This document shows positions 6,164 through 14,612 of a DNA stretch of 45,595 nucleotides, one piece after another. The position numbers and the translations under genes are program-made. Under the pieces are notes generated by a model, which was not told the DNA's origin, made no database searches, and saw nothing but the letters and a program-made list of their open reading frames with translations. Source of the stretch: a virus; the IMG/VR virus record IMGVR_UViG_3300042292_000567, positions 1 through 45,595 of that record. One strand, written 5' to 3'. Each line of letters starts with the position of its first letter. Position 1 is the stretch's first letter.

Positions 6164-6171
6164 TATTTATA
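6164..6171 (-). promoter_or_regulatory. T4-like late promoter box (perfect TATAAATA)
   Basis: The - strand reads TATAAATA exactly, in the 42-nt gap between two - strand genes and 26 nt before the downstream ATG at 6138. This matches the T4 late consensus (box centred near -10, no -35). Confidence 0.65.
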
Positions 6172-6180
6172 AACATACAT

Positions 6181-7035
6181 TTACAGTACTAATGTATCGC
6201 TAGCTGAACCCATGCTTACAAATCCAACAAATGCTTCAGTTTCACCAAACGCAAAAACTTCATCACCGAGTAAAAATCTTGATAACGCTGAAGTAGGTAT
6301 AGTAGTTTGGTACGTTTCGGTTGGCGCTGTAAAATTACTTGTATACCTTGCAACATCTTTTGTTATGCGAATATCGTCTAAAAATCCACTAAAGCTGCTA
6401 CCACCGTTTTCGTAACCATTCATGGTTATTCTCAACGGACCGGGAGCTAAACTACCTGCATAAAATAACGAGCCTACACTAACACCATCGATATATAATG
6501 TAAAAATGCTACCGTGTCGTACAAACGCGATATGATGCCAGTCATTGCTAGTTATTGTACCACTGCTTGTTGATACGATAGTTGTTTCATCACTTGCTTT
6601 TATTGATGCGAATATTTTACCATTATTATCAAACGCTATTTTCCAAGATTGTGACCCATTGAAATTATTTGTATTCCAACTTCCAATAATACCCGCTTTA
6701 TTATACGATGGTGTTAAATGACACCAAAACTCAAGTGTAAAATCATTATTTAATCCCATCAGGTTTGAGGTGTTAGAATTAACATAAAACGAATTTCCAG
6801 CACCAGGAAAGGATATACTACCGACGCCATATTTTTCTGTTGTCGTTACAATATTCGTAGAACCTGATACGTCGCATACATTACGAAGGGTGCTATGATC
6901 GATGAGGTCGTCTCCATTCACTAATAACGTGACTTGAGGCCAATATATCTCACCGGGGTACCGAGTAAATCTATTTTTTACACGAACACCCAACCCGACA
7001 CCAGCTGATGCCATAATTAATGAAAAAATACTCAT
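6181..7035 (-). CDS. LamG-domain (concanavalin A-like) adhesin, 284 residues
   Basis: One LamG/ConA-like jelly-roll domain spans about residues 30-240: an opening VTLLVNGDDLIDHS strand, a YGVGSISFPG strand, the DFTLEFWCHL strand, WHHIAFVRHGSIFTLYIDGV, and the closing GFLDDIRITKDVARYTSNF signature shared with all LamG copies in this window. The N-terminus (FSLIMASAGVGLG) matches that of the next protein upstream and may anchor the subunit. The C-terminal tail of about 45 residues is unique. These domains bind glycans or act as fibre-tip folds in phages. It is the second gene of a two-gene late unit (3 nt after the 7039-7968 gene). The receptor is unknown. Confidence 0.75.
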   Translation of the reverse strand: MSIFSLIMASAGVGLGVRVKNRFTRYPGEIYWPQVTLLVNGDDLIDHSTLRNVCDVSGSTNIVTTTEKYGVGSISFPGAGNSFYVNSNTSNLMGLNNDFTLEFWCHLTPSYNKAGIIGSWNTNNFNGSQSWKIAFDNNGKIFASIKASDETTIVSTSSGTITSNDWHHIAFVRHGSIFTLYIDGVSVGSLFYAGSLAPGPLRITMNGYENGGSSFSGFLDDIRITKDVARYTSNFTAPTETYQTTIPTSALSRFLLGDEVFAFGETEAFVGFVSMGSASDTLVL

Positions 7036-7038
7036 CAG

Positions 7039-7968
7039 TTAACCACCCATAAACATAAACGAGTTAGCAGATAAATCAAAACACATTAAAATATCTCCAA
7101 ATAGCATTGTACTTTCAAACGGTATTGATGTTTTGGGGTATGGAAGTGCCACATCAGATAATAAGAAATTAGAAGTACGTCTTGCGACCCCAGCAGTTAT
7201 TCTAAAATCATCAATATACCCGCTAAACCCATCTGCAATGCCCGCACCTATATTGACACTCGTAACAGTACAATTAGAAATATCAGTTATTGGGTTACCA
7301 ACTACCCAACCGTCAATAAAAAACATTAAGCCAGCTGCGCTTTTAGTAATAGTAAATTGATGCCATTGACCTGAGTCATAAGCAGCTTGTATTTCTTCAC
7401 CGCAATACCCGTATACAGCATAACCTGAGACATTAGAATTAGTAATAACGTTACCATTTAATGAACCGTATATTCCTGTCCTTGTACATGCTAAACCAAT
7501 ACCCGTTGCAGTATTAATTGAAAAAAGTGTAGCATACGGTTTAGCTGCTGTATTTGTTTTTTGCCAAAATTCAACAGGGTAATCATCTTGACCGAATAAA
7601 TCAGTGACACCGGTTAGAGTTTTTCCATTTACGTATTTTTTGGAAAAATTATTAGCTTTAAACCAAAACTCAATAGTATAGTCTCCAGTTCCTAACAAAT
7701 ACGGTGTATTAGATATTGACACACCTGTCGAATCAGATATTGCTAATGATCCATTACCGAACTTTTTAACGGTGGTGCTAATAGTGGTATCATTAACGGT
7801 AAGTGGTTTACCGTAATTTGATAAATCTGTTAACGTGTCGCCGTTTAACAGTAATGTAACGTTTGACCAGTAGGCATCCGTATACTTTGCGCCAGCTAGA
7901 TAGCTTTTAACCCGTCTACCGAACGCAAAGCCTGCTGAACCCATTAATAGCGAAAAACTACTACTCAT
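7039..7968 (-). CDS. LamG-domain adhesin, 309 residues
   Basis: A single LamG-like domain (about residues 30-275) with the same landmarks as its neighbour: VTLLLNGDTLTDLS, FGNGSLAISDS, DYTIEFWFKANNF, WHQFTITKSAAGLMFFIDG and GYIDDFRITAGVARRTSNF. Compared with the neighbour it carries extra residues after the EFWF strand (a KTLTGVTDLFGQDDYPVEFW segment) that enlarge the loops. The N-terminal FSLLMGSAGFAFGRRVK aligns with that of the 6181-7035 product, so the two are tandem duplicates that have diverged. It is the first gene of the unit; a GATAAATA late-type box lies 33 nt upstream and AGGGTTGAA gives the ribosome-binding site. The likely role is receptor binding. Confidence 0.75.
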   Translation of the reverse strand: MSSSFSLLMGSAGFAFGRRVKSYLAGAKYTDAYWSNVTLLLNGDTLTDLSNYGKPLTVNDTTISTTVKKFGNGSLAISDSTGVSISNTPYLLGTGDYTIEFWFKANNFSKKYVNGKTLTGVTDLFGQDDYPVEFWQKTNTAAKPYATLFSINTATGIGLACTRTGIYGSLNGNVITNSNVSGYAVYGYCGEEIQAAYDSGQWHQFTITKSAAGLMFFIDGWVVGNPITDISNCTVTSVNIGAGIADGFSGYIDDFRITAGVARRTSNFLLSDVALPYPKTSIPFESTMLFGDILMCFDLSANSFMFMGG

Positions 7969-7987
7969 TTCAACCCTAAAAAAATTC

Positions 7988-8016
7988 TTGTATTATTTGT
8001 TATTTATCTGTATAAT
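7988..8016 (+). promoter_or_regulatory. Sigma70-like promoter candidate for phoH
   Basis: TTGTAT (7988-7993, 3 of 6) and a perfect TATAAT (8011-8016) are separated by 17 bp. An AATAAATA late-like box on the + strand follows at 8020-8027, so early or late use, or both, is possible. A 3-codon ORF with GAGGTG as ribosome-binding site sits at 8062-8073 in the leader. Confidence 0.45.
8001..8008 (-). promoter_or_regulatory. T4-like late promoter box (GATAAATA)
   Basis: The - strand reads GATAAATA, one mismatch from TATAAATA, 33 nt before the first LamG gene of the unit. It lies between the -35 and -10 elements of the opposing phoH promoter candidate. Confidence 0.5.
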
Positions 8017-8139
8017 GATAATAAATACTTATATCTGGTTTATTCTAAAAGAGGTGAAAGTATGGTTTTGTAGCTATTAATTTATCATAAGTTCCGCTAA
8101 CTAATTTTCAACTATATCGAAAAACACCCGGTGGTTATA

Positions 8140-8889
8140 ATGGTAAAAAAAGTCACACGAGCGAAAAAAATCAAATCAACAGAATTTGATGAAAACGAAA
8201 TTAGATCACGTAATGTAGATTACCATTCGTCTACAAACGTACACAAAATGCCAACCCCTCACTATCAACGCGATGTTGTTTTTGACACTGTCACAGACAA
8301 TCAAAGCTTATATCTAAACTCAATAAAATCTAATACAGTAACATTTGGTACAGGCGCTGCCGGTACTGGAAAAAGTTATGTCGCGTTGATGTATGCTGCT
8401 CAACAACTCAAAAATAGAAAAGTAAACAAAGTAATTATCACACGACCTGCGGTTGAGTGTGGTGAAAAATTTGGTTTTTTACCCGGAGAACTTGAAGACA
8501 AATACGACGAATATTTAACTCCAATGAAAGCAATATTGCATAAAGCTTTAGGTCACAGTCATACGGAGTTGTTGTTTAAAAACAAAATAATCGAAGCACG
8601 TCCATTAGCTTTTATGAGGGGTTCAACATTTGAAGATTCGATCGTGATACTTGACGAAGCTCAAAACGTTACACCACAACAAATGAAGATGTTTTTGACC
8701 CGAATAGGGGAAAATAGTAAAGTTATTATCAATGGTGATGTCGCCCAATCCGACATAAGGGGGGATTCTGGCCTTAATGATGCTGTTAAACGGCTACGAG
8801 CAGTACGTAGCATTGGCGTTGTAGAATTTACAATTGAGGATATTGTACGAAGCGGAATAGTTAAAGATATTTTAATTGCTTATCAATAA
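8140..8889 (+). CDS. phoH: PhoH-like ATPase
   Basis: 249 residues from the ATG at 8140, which has GGTGG five nt upstream; a GTG at 8131 would add three residues. Walker A GAAGTGKS is at 72-79 and Walker B SIVILDEAQN at 167-176, followed by a polar NGDVAQSD motif (198-205), the standard PhoH-like order. The first 50 residues are basic and poorly conserved by eye. Family knowledge: PhoH-like proteins are P-loop ATPases found in many marine T4-like and other phages; their role is debated (RNA metabolism, phosphate starvation). It is one of only two + strand genes in the structural region, with its own promoter candidate and a strong hairpin 13 nt after the stop. Confidence 0.93.
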   Translation: MVKKVTRAKKIKSTEFDENEIRSRNVDYHSSTNVHKMPTPHYQRDVVFDTVTDNQSLYLNSIKSNTVTFGTGAAGTGKSYVALMYAAQQLKNRKVNKVIITRPAVECGEKFGFLPGELEDKYDEYLTPMKAILHKALGHSHTELLFKNKIIEARPLAFMRGSTFEDSIVILDEAQNVTPQQMKMFLTRIGENSKVIINGDVAQSDIRGDSGLNDAVKRLRAVRSIGVVEFTIEDIVRSGIVKDILIAYQ

Positions 8890-8902
8890 AAACATACTTT
8901 AA

Positions 8903-8934
8903 AGACCTACCATGTAGAGGTGCATGGTAGGTCT
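8903..8934. terminator. Strong 12-bp hairpin between convergent units
   Basis: AGACCTACCATG (8903-8914) and CATGGTAGGTCT (8923-8934) pair perfectly around an 8-nt loop, 13 nt after the phoH stop. There is no good U-run on the + strand; on the - strand TTTAAAG and then five Ts follow. It probably ends or stabilises transcripts from both sides. The remaining gap to 9045 shows no supported gene. Confidence 0.6.
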
Positions 8935-9044
8935 CCTACTGTTTGGGGGAGTTAAAAACATCTGTGAACTGGTACGACCAACTGGTATTAGAATTAACAC
9001 CATCTCATACAGTTTTCAAGGTGTGCTACTTTCAATGTTAACCG

Positions 9045-9437
9045 CTAGGACGTAGATTGAGCATTAAGTTTAACTAAAGCATCAGCGACTAATGTATCTA
9101 ATTGATCAGCAGGTATTTGAGCTTTCAAAGCTTCTAATATACGTTTAGACTTACTTTGTTCAATAGTTTCAGTTCTAATCAAAAATGTAATTCTTTTACG
9201 GTATTGATAGTCGGAAATAATCTGAACGGCATCTAGTGTAAGATAGTGGGGTATCTCTTCTATAGGAGACTCCGCGTATTGAATTAAATCAGCAGGTATA
9301 TCGTCTTGAGTAAGTACAGAAAGCATTTGATTATAATTATCAATATTAATCTGATAACTATGCACTTCTCGTTCTCTATGCACTAAATTGATAGCTAGAT
9401 TATCTAAAGTATCTTGATTTGTAATTGTTAAATACAT
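9045..9437 (-). CDS. Hypothetical protein at the end of the fibre operon, 130 residues
   Basis: Soluble, helix-rich by eye (second half: EQSKSKRILEALKAQ, then a hydrophobic helix near TLVADALVKL). The first half has several His, Tyr and Asn residues and a SPIEEIPHYLTLDAVQ segment. No signal peptide, membrane segment or catalytic motif is visible. It is the last gene of the 9045-15411 late unit, 11 nt after the large FnIII/propeller protein, which has a typical late-operon spacing. Position suggests a fibre chaperone or small tail protein, comparable with the chaperone-like genes that end other cassettes here. I do not recognise the family. Confidence 0.55.
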   Translation of the reverse strand: MYLTITNQDTLDNLAINLVHREREVHSYQINIDNYNQMLSVLTQDDIPADLIQYAESPIEEIPHYLTLDAVQIISDYQYRKRITFLIRTETIEQSKSKRILEALKAQIPADQLDTLVADALVKLNAQSTS

Positions 9438-9448
9438 TGTTATTTCCT

Positions 9449-10912
9449 TTATAAAAGTTTAGAAGATGTTAGTGCAGTTATTGTTTCATAGCTTATCTGA
9501 GCTACCCTATAACTTGAACCTTGAGATCCAAACCCGCTCGAGGTAAAGGGGTAATGTACCAAAAGAGGTTGACCAGAAGCTTGAGATATTGCATTTGCTC
9601 CCACTATTATACCATTATTGTTAGCGTTAAAAATAGAACAACTTGGGTTAAATGAGTAAGTTGGGGACGTAAGTTTAGTACCTATATCAGTACCCCCGTT
9701 AATCATATTGAAAATCTCTCCTTTAGTTGTTGCATAATTTCCATCAGTACTGAAATTAACCCATTGATAATACCCAGCCCATCCAAAGTTAGTGGTGGGT
9801 AATGATATTTCAGAGTAAATAGCACCGTTGTTCCAGTAATAACCCTTACCAAACCCATCCCAGTAGGAAATATATAAGGCTTTTAAACCATTGTTAGGAC
9901 TCACTTTTGTAAAAGCTGAACCGTAAGCACCTCTTCCGGAATTAGCAAAGGTAGGTCCATTAGTAATAGTACCAAAGCCGCTTCCAGCGGTAAAAGGAAT
10001 AATAGTAAAATACGAATAACTACTATTCGGCGGGTAGGTATTAAAGGTAGCAACAAATTTAGAAGAGTCTGAGTCATAGCTAAAAGAATTACAACCAAAA
10101 TCAGTACCTTTTGACAAGGTAAGATTGGCATATTTTGTACCAAAGCCATTAGTATCATCCCAAGCATATACTCTAATATAACCCTGTTCCCCAAGTGCGT
10201 CTACAAAAGCTACTGTAGTGTTATTTAAAAATACAGGTTTACAAGAAAAGCCATTATACCAACCACTGGCATTTAAACTATTATAAGTACTGCTAATAGT
10301 CCCAGCAGCTGACATTTTAAAAGCTTTTACCGCAAAATTCGTTGTATGCACAACAAGTACAGAGTTATCCGCTTTTAAAGTAGATGCACTGTATTTATCT
10401 ATCGCAGCGCCATCTCCAGCTGCTGTTAAATCACCAATACCATTAGGTACCAACGGCATTATATAATACTCACACCGGCTAGTACTTGCTATTATAAAAG
10501 ACCCAGCAGGTGTTACAGAAGTACTAGGATTTGATGTAGAACTACCACTAACATTAGTAGCTGTTACTGTAAAAGTATACGCTGTTCCATTGGTTAGTCC
10601 AGATACTGTTATTGGACTATTAACTCCAGATGCAGTTATATTACCTGGACTACTAGTTACTGTATAAGAGGATACTGTTTGTCCTCCATCGTCAGCAATA
10701 GAGAAATTAACAGTTACTGCAGAATCAGCTGCAACTAAAGACGTAAAAGTCGCACCAGATGGGATTGTTAAACCTTTAGCCCAAGAATTTACTTGTTTTG
10801 CCTGCATTTGGTCGTGTATAGACCATTTACCGTTAGCTTTACCGGTATAATTAGTACCTGAAGCACTAGCTGCAGCAGCCGCTATTAAACTACCCTTCCA
10901 ACGGTTAGCCAT
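9449..10912 (-). CDS. Fibre protein with FnIII domain and beta-propeller-like C-terminus
   Basis: 487 residues. The N-terminal 50 residues (RWKGSLIAAAAASASGTNYTGKANGKW) match an N-terminal type I recall from marine phage fibres. Residues ~55-135 form a fibronectin type III domain (VTVNFSIADDGGQTVSSYTV, then LTNGTAYTFTVTATNVSGSS). The remaining ~350 residues repeat a pattern of a Phe/Trp-rich strand followed by GFGT or SGFGT (for example WDDTNGFGTKYANLT, FTAGSGFGTITNG, FTSSGFGSQG), at about 50-residue spacing, suggesting a beta-propeller. It probably forms a host- or surface-contacting fibre. It sits in an operon with a beta-rich small protein upstream and an unknown gene downstream. No enzyme residues are evident. 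Confidence 0.7.
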   Translation of the reverse strand: MANRWKGSLIAAAAASASGTNYTGKANGKWSIHDQMQAKQVNSWAKGLTIPSGATFTSLVAADSAVTVNFSIADDGGQTVSSYTVTSSPGNITASGVNSPITVSGLTNGTAYTFTVTATNVSGSSTSNPSTSVTPAGSFIIASTSRCEYYIMPLVPNGIGDLTAAGDGAAIDKYSASTLKADNSVLVVHTTNFAVKAFKMSAAGTISSTYNSLNASGWYNGFSCKPVFLNNTTVAFVDALGEQGYIRVYAWDDTNGFGTKYANLTLSKGTDFGCNSFSYDSDSSKFVATFNTYPPNSSYSYFTIIPFTAGSGFGTITNGPTFANSGRGAYGSAFTKVSPNNGLKALYISYWDGFGKGYYWNNGAIYSEISLPTTNFGWAGYYQWVNFSTDGNYATTKGEIFNMINGGTDIGTKLTSPTYSFNPSCSIFNANNNGIIVGANAISQASGQPLLVHYPFTSSGFGSQGSSYRVAQISYETITALTSSKLL

Positions 10913-10923
10913 ATTAATTCTCC

Positions 10924-11319
10924 TTACGATATCTCTTCATATGATAAGAGGTACGATATTTTACTCGATGTACCAGACGTTACAGTAACAGATGTACCTT
11001 CTTCTAAGTATATAGCTGTTGATTTATCTAATACATTTAATGTAGCTCCAGCTGGTACTGATAACGAAAAAACAATAGGGAATGCTGAACCACCAGAAGG
11101 TGCTGAACCTTGCGCAACTGAACCGTTCGTGTAATATGATACTGTTGTACTGATAGCATTTGTACCGTCAATATTTGATGCAATTATAGTATTAATTTTA
11201 ATTACTTTGCCGCTTGCAACAGCGTTCTGTAACAGTACAACAGCTGTCGTTACCGATGGGATTAATGCAGTTGATTTTGCGTAAATGTTTGCAACATTCA
11301 CAATATTAGGTGCTGCCAT
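10924..11319 (-). CDS. Small beta-rich virion protein, 131 residues
   Basis: Ser, Thr and Val-rich with alternating hydrophobicity and no signal peptide; a beta-sandwich is likely. It opens with a short Ala/Asn-rich segment (AAPNIVNVANIYAKS) and ends in an SKISYLLSYEEIS strand. Pattern and size resemble the 109-residue protein at 5809-6138, so the two may be paralogous decoration or fibre subunits. It is separated by only 11 nt from the FnIII fibre gene and abuts the 84-residue fibre-repeat gene upstream without a gap. The ribosome-binding site is not strong (GGAGGATAAATG lies right at the junction). No function beyond a virion component is proposed. Confidence 0.55.
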   Translation of the reverse strand: MAAPNIVNVANIYAKSTALIPSVTTAVVLLQNAVASGKVIKINTIIASNIDGTNAISTTVSYYTNGSVAQGSAPSGGSAFPIVFSLSVPAGATLNVLDKSTAIYLEEGTSVTVTSGTSSKISYLLSYEEIS

Positions 11320-11574
11320 TTATCCTCCAAATACCATTGTCATGGCGATCGATTTACCGGTACCACCAGTTGCTGTTCCTGACACCCACGTAGATCCATT
11401 ACTAACTAATACACTACCTTGCGCACCAGGTGCTACCGATTGGATGGTACCAGATCCATTACCTAACAATACACTATTTAGTGCTAATGTTGTTGCGCCG
11501 GTTCCACCACTTGCAACAGGTATGGTACCTATTATTGGATTACCACCTAATAAATTTGAATAACTTACGGTCAT
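11320..11574 (-). CDS. Short tail-fibre N-terminal module, 84 residues
   Basis: The whole protein is a GGTG-type fibre repeat: IPVASGGTGATTLALNSVLLGNG, then PGAQGSVLVSNGSTWVS. The same module forms the N-terminus of five other fibre proteins in the window (15070, 18087, 23502, 35229 and 38900 genes). Here it ends after 84 residues at TMVFGG with no adhesin domain attached, so it may be an adaptor subunit or the remnant of a longer fibre. It lies between the tail-assembly chaperone gene and the small beta-rich protein, at 0-10 nt spacing, inside the 9045-15411 late unit. Confidence 0.6.
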   Translation of the reverse strand: MTVSYSNLLGGNPIIGTIPVASGGTGATTLALNSVLLGNGSGTIQSVAPGAQGSVLVSNGSTWVSGTATGGTGKSIAMTMVFGG

Positions 11575-11584
11575 CTTTTATACC

Positions 11585-12070
11585 TTAGATTACTGGCGAC
11601 ACAGGCCATGTTATAGAAAATGGGAAACCTTCTTGTTCGGTAATATCGCGTAAAGCTTGTCTGTAAGTAGCATAAGCTTCTTGATCAACTGGTACGTCTT
11701 TAATTTGTGTCCAATCTGTATCTTTTAATAATTGATCACGTGTAGCGCGTACACCTTTAGCTCGATCGTCATCAATTTGAGCTTTATAAGCTGTTAACTG
11801 CTCAGCAGCTGTTTGCGTTTCAGTATCAGTAAAAATTGGACCAAGTACGTATTTTGTAAACCACTTACCGTTTATTTCTTCTATACCTTGACGTTGGCTA
11901 TATTCATATGGAGAGGTTGGTACAGCTTGAGGACCTTCCATAATAGCAACAGCATTAAAATCAGCTAACACATCAGCTGTTATTAATGCTGGAAAGCTAG
12001 TGTTTGGATACATATTACGAAATTCAATATCCGTAACTACTTGTTGATTATCTGTAAATAAAATTTCCAT
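11585..12070 (-). CDS. Tail assembly chaperone-like protein
   Basis: 161 residues from the ATG at 12070, which has AGGA five nt upstream; a TTG at 12085 would overlap the upstream gene. The C-terminal third (RDQLLKDTDWTQIKDVP, then AYATYRQALRDITEQEGFPF and TWP) matches the phage tail assembly chaperone family as I know it, and aligns closely with the protein at 40141-40584. The middle is acidic and variable. In T4-type phages small chaperones encoded next to fibres promote fibre folding or attachment. It follows the 844-residue adhesin directly, exactly as its paralogue follows the 1564-residue adhesin, so each large adhesin probably has its own chaperone. Confidence 0.75.
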   Translation of the reverse strand: MEILFTDNQQVVTDIEFRNMYPNTSFPALITADVLADFNAVAIMEGPQAVPTSPYEYSQRQGIEEINGKWFTKYVLGPIFTDTETQTAAEQLTAYKAQIDDDRAKGVRATRDQLLKDTDWTQIKDVPVDQEAYATYRQALRDITEQEGFPFSITWPVSPVI

Positions 12071-12077
12071 GTTAGTC

Positions 12078-14612
12078 CTATGCAATTGCTAAGTAAATAT
12101 ATGTTGCTGATGTTACGTTAATGTTGGTCGCTGCTACTTGATTGACAATAAACCCTGAGTTATCTGGGTCGATTGAGTCGTCAGTGGTGACTTCAGTTAC
12201 TGCTGTATTAAGTGACAAATGGGGGTCGTTTGCACCAACAATACCTCTAGCTGAATCCCATACGTACCAATCACCCACATCATCAGTTCGCTTGATTAAG
12301 ATGAATCTAGCACCTGTAGTAAATCCACAAGCAATTGTTTGTGAGCTGCCATTACCAGTATACCTTCCAACTTTAGATATACCGACAAGCGTGGCAAATA
12401 GGTAGGCAACGTAGTTACCAGATTCACCCGAAGTAATACTGGAAAATATAGAAGCAGTAGTACCACTTACGAGCCCGCCATTGCCACCGAACGAATTTGT
12501 AGCGTTTAAATATCCTTGATTGTATGTTGATGATAACGTGTGCCACGTAAACCAATCTTGACTCGCTGAGCGTTTCTTTTCGATAACAAACTCAGGTTTT
12601 ACTCCAAGATTGTGAGGGATTAATAATGGTGCTGCTGTAGACGCACTGTAGCAAACCACGTCAAGGAACCCAGGTGCGCGTTTGAGAAAATATTTTAATA
12701 TTGGTACACCACTATCATTCCAATAATATGAATAATTTTTAAATCCGTCATTTAGAAATGTTCCTAGTTGTTGTGATCCCTCAGCTCCTGTTGAATGTGT
12801 TTGTAATTTGGAAGATGTACCCGTAAGTTTAGTCCAAATATTATTTGTATTTGCATCTAACGCATTCCTCCATGAATTCATAATAACATCTGGCGCAAAA
12901 CCGCAGGTGAATATTTTGTTTGTTCCATCACCGGTATGAGCCGTTACACTAAAAGCTTGTGCACCGCTTGTTGGTGGTTTGTTAGGTCTGCGGATTGCCA
13001 TGTAGATGTAGGTTGAATTTGCTGCCAATGTTGATGCACCATAAACATAAAAACCTGTTGCAGTTGGGTTACCCCAATTAAATGAACTATTTTCAGATGC
13101 TGAAGTGTTAGCTTCAAGCCACGCATCAGCTCCACCAACTGTATACCCACGCATAGTATCTAAAATTTCCCAACCACCAGCGTTTTGAGTGTCTTTATAC
13201 ATTACATACTGCGGTTCCCACCCCAAATTAACAGTTGCATTAGCACTACTATCCGTTGAAAACGATCCACACTGAATGAACCCTGTCGACGATGTGTCAT
13301 GTGCGAATAAGTACGCTATATACGACACTCCAGATGTATTAGCTAACCCATTGACCGTAAAATTAGTTGTACTAACCGCCGTGATATTTGCCCGCCCGGT
13401 ATTACCAGTTAATCTAAGATATACATTTGCGATATACGGGTCAGATGAATCACTTGGAAACTCTGCTGAAGGTGGGGTAAAATTAGCGGTATACCTTGCG
13501 ACACCTTTTGTTATTCTAAAATCGTCAATATATCCAGTAAATTTAGTGTTTGAGTTCCAGTTTGCGCTACCAATAATGATAGTTGGGGTAGCGTTAGGTA
13601 TATTATCATTAGTTGCAGATTGTGTAATATCTAATGTACCGTTGATATATACCTTTATTGTACTTGAACTATATACGACTGCTACATGCGACCAAGATCC
13701 ATAGTTAACGGTTGCAGTTCCAACAGTATCACCATTATTAGAATTTAAATAATATTTGTTTGGATATGAAGAATGGTTAGTAAATAATCTAAAATCACCG
13801 GCACTGGGTCCGCCAATATCAAAAATTCCAGGGAATTGCGCAACTTGCGTACTATTTGGGTTAATCCAACATTCAATTGTAAATGATGTATTTGATGTTA
13901 ATTTATTAGCACTAGATGCTGCTACCTCCAAATACGAATTACTCACTCCAGTAAATTTCCAACTTGCTGTACCGAATTTCTTAGTTGTGGTATCTTGGGT
14001 TGCTGTTGCTCCAACGGTAGTGATACCGATATCACTTACTGTGCTTTGAGCATCATATGTTTCTAACTTTAAACTACCTGAAGCGTTGGCATGGTAAACA
14101 TTCCAACTACCACCAGTAGAAGTAGCTTTAGATATAACCATCCCAGGAGATATACCTAATGCATGAGTAATATTGCGAGTATTTGTCCCATCTCCGATAT
14201 ATGATACGATGTCAAAAAACTTGGGTGCTTTGCGGAATGTCCAGCTAACAAAAGTCGAAGTGTTACTGTTTTGACCGGAAGCTGAACCTATGGTAAAACC
14301 ATTATTATTAAAACTGGTTATAAAACTATTTACGGTGTATTCAGTAGTAATATCATGTGTGCTTATATATTTCGTAGTTCCGCGCACGGTGTCTTGAAAG
14401 TTATTCCAATCAGTCGTAGTTCTAGATTTACTCCACACCAAACCGCCACTTCCAGCTAAGTCAATTCCATTATTGATAGTTTGTGACGCACCTGTACCAG
14501 CATACAAATAAGTACTAAAAACATCATCGACGTATAATGTTGATGATCCGCCTCCCCCACCACCAGCTGTAGAACTACCAGCTGCAGCCATAACAAGTTC
14601 ATCAGGCTTCAT
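12078..14612 (-). CDS. Large adhesin with DVFSTYLY modules and an inserted LamG domain
   Basis: 844 residues. Order: Gly-rich linker (13-24); DVFSTYLYAGTGASQTINNG module; FRKAPKFFDIVSYIGDGTNTR module; a LamG domain at roughly 200-385 (FGTASWKFTG, SFTIECWIN, WSHVAVVYSSSTIKVYINGT, GYIDDFRITKGVARYTANF); then YIAYLFAHDTS, IYMAIRRPNKPPTSG, RAPGFLDVVCYS and a final GFTTGARF, DWYVWDSARGIVG and IYLAIA block. Apart from the LamG insert, it aligns end to end with the two proteins encoded at 16118-18090. The start is the ATGA overlap with the small beta gene upstream, with AAGGA as ribosome-binding site. Likely a receptor-binding fibre. The domain architecture is clear; the receptor is unknown. Confidence 0.75.
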   Translation of the reverse strand: MKPDELVMAAAGSSTAGGGGGGSSTLYVDDVFSTYLYAGTGASQTINNGIDLAGSGGLVWSKSRTTTDWNNFQDTVRGTTKYISTHDITTEYTVNSFITSFNNNGFTIGSASGQNSNTSTFVSWTFRKAPKFFDIVSYIGDGTNTRNITHALGISPGMVISKATSTGGSWNVYHANASGSLKLETYDAQSTVSDIGITTVGATATQDTTTKKFGTASWKFTGVSNSYLEVAASSANKLTSNTSFTIECWINPNSTQVAQFPGIFDIGGPSAGDFRLFTNHSSYPNKYYLNSNNGDTVGTATVNYGSWSHVAVVYSSSTIKVYINGTLDITQSATNDNIPNATPTIIIGSANWNSNTKFTGYIDDFRITKGVARYTANFTPPSAEFPSDSSDPYIANVYLRLTGNTGRANITAVSTTNFTVNGLANTSGVSYIAYLFAHDTSSTGFIQCGSFSTDSSANATVNLGWEPQYVMYKDTQNAGGWEILDTMRGYTVGGADAWLEANTSASENSSFNWGNPTATGFYVYGASTLAANSTYIYMAIRRPNKPPTSGAQAFSVTAHTGDGTNKIFTCGFAPDVIMNSWRNALDANTNNIWTKLTGTSSKLQTHSTGAEGSQQLGTFLNDGFKNYSYYWNDSGVPILKYFLKRAPGFLDVVCYSASTAAPLLIPHNLGVKPEFVIEKKRSASQDWFTWHTLSSTYNQGYLNATNSFGGNGGLVSGTTASIFSSITSGESGNYVAYLFATLVGISKVGRYTGNGSSQTIACGFTTGARFILIKRTDDVGDWYVWDSARGIVGANDPHLSLNTAVTEVTTDDSIDPDNSGFIVNQVAATNINVTSATYIYLAIA

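Noticed and set aside
8935-9044. A tRNA or structured RNA between phoH and the fibre operon
   Set aside because: I could not fold a tRNA cloverleaf: there is no T-arm GTTCRA consensus with matching acceptor stem on either strand.
11285-11563. Open frames antisense to adhesin genes (for example 11285-11563, 13276-13704, 16248-16721, 17447-18079)
   Set aside because: They are mirrors of biased codon use on the - strand (Thr/Ser-rich fibre genes) and lack ribosome-binding sites and recognisable domains.
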